Positions 63,352 to 64,000 of a stretch of 64,000 nucleotides of DNA are shown here, in pieces; the stretch's first letter is position 1, and the number at the start of each line of letters is the position of its first letter. Origin of the DNA: Apostichopus japonicus. Lineage: Eukaryota > Echinodermata > Holothuroidea > Aspidochirotida > Stichopodidae. The stretch spans positions 30,508,668-30,572,667 of the forward strand of contig NC_092569.1 in NCBI RefSeq assembly GCF_037975245.1, written 5' to 3'. The notes below the pieces were generated by a model. The model ran no database searches, was not told the DNA's origin, and saw nothing but the letters and a program-made list of their open reading frames with translations. The translations under genes and the position numbers were made by a program.

Positions 63352-64000
63352 AGAACAGGGACGTCGCTAGAGGGGAGTGTGAGGGTGTCTCACCCCTCCC
63401 CCCCCCCTCCAATCTTGGTAAAACTGACGATAGTTGGAAAATTTGAGTGCGACATTCTGAATTTCCGACTGTCTCACTCTAATTTTTCCGACTGTCGCAC
63501 TCTAATTTTCACATATTCTTGTAATTTGTGAGTGACCTAAAAATTTTCGGTCACGATTGACCTTTAATCATTCATATTTACCAAGTTTTCCACACATTGA
63601 GAAATTGTATCTCGCGATCCTTATACTCCACCATACAAAACTTCGTATGATTTTAAATACTCTAAAAAAATGCCCAATAGAACTACTGTACAACGTTCGC
63701 CAGCTTCAATTCTGTTAATTTATGTATTAACTTTGCTATTGGGTGGGTTGACCTGGTTCGCTAGCTTCAAGTAAGTTCAGGATATACATTGCCTCTATGA
63801 TATACAATTAAAACACTCAATGCTAATCAACGGAAGCTTAAAGGTGCCATCAACATAAGAAAAAATGTGCCCCATAAGTTGACATTTTTCAGTAAATTGT
63901 TTAGATAACAAGATAAAATCTTATAAATAAATCAGAAAAATGTTGGATTGCTCAGTTGCTTTAACTGAGCAATTGAACAATTTTCTGCAAAATGTTAAAT
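63352..64000. other. Unique or dispersed-repeat DNA beyond the duplication
   Basis: Begins ACAGGGACGTCGCTAGAGG with a C-rich run, resembling the start of a dispersed element. It contains two copies of TCCGACTGTCNCACTCTAAT (63461 and 63486) and a 10-bp stem hairpin at 63948-63972. No gene is seen. Confidence 0.4.

Overview
The window is AT-rich animal nuclear DNA. It has short exons with GT-AG introns, tRNA-derived SINE and DNA-transposon remnants, (TA)n microsatellites, and no long uninterrupted reading frames. The only clear protein-coding content is a tandem array of three secreted fibrinogen-related (FReD/FREP-like) genes, all on the minus strand. Family type, intron style and repeat content suggest a marine invertebrate deuterostome, most likely an echinoderm and possibly a sea cucumber. 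The organism is an inference; the genes are read directly from the sequence.

Layout: gene A occupies 17950 down to 5313 (8 exons, 602 aa), gene B 36733 down to 23439 (9 exons, 672 aa), and gene C 62388 down to 47864 (10 exons, 620 aa). I built the models by hand from homologous exons flanked by AG/GT. All intron phases close, and matching exons have the same or nearly the same length in the three genes (31, 173, 265, 209-212, 210, 300, 262-268 nt). Each protein has a signal peptide, a short linker, an incomplete first fibrinogen domain (FBG1, lacking the usual C-terminal third), a trypsin-inhibitor-like (TIL) cysteine-rich module, zero, one or two extra EGF-like modules (A, B, C respectively), a final EGF-like module and a second fibrinogen domain (FBG2). 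In A and B, FBG2 carries a long cysteine/tyrosine-rich insert exactly where the family normally has a short WWY-to-C stretch. In C the last exon is cut by a deletion just before this point, and several FBG hallmark residues are changed.

The array grew by repeated segmental duplication. A and C share their signal peptide, intron 1 and promoter-proximal DNA out to about 18.9 / 63.35 kb. B shares the body and 3' flank (21.5-25.5 kb matches 0-7.4 kb) but has an unrelated first exon and intron 1. Later mobile-element insertions distinguish the copies: a tRNA-SINE with target duplication in B intron 1, a TTAA-flanked element in C intron 1 with the empty site visible in A, a TTAA-flanked MITE upstream of A, and a 5.1-kb TA-flanked element with decayed coding sequence between B and C.

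The proteins are probably secreted pattern-recognition or adhesion lectins that differ in modular content and in the FBG2 insert. Immune function is known for FREP families in general and is not shown here. The remaining DNA is introns, duplicated flanks and repeats, in which I see no further convincing genes.
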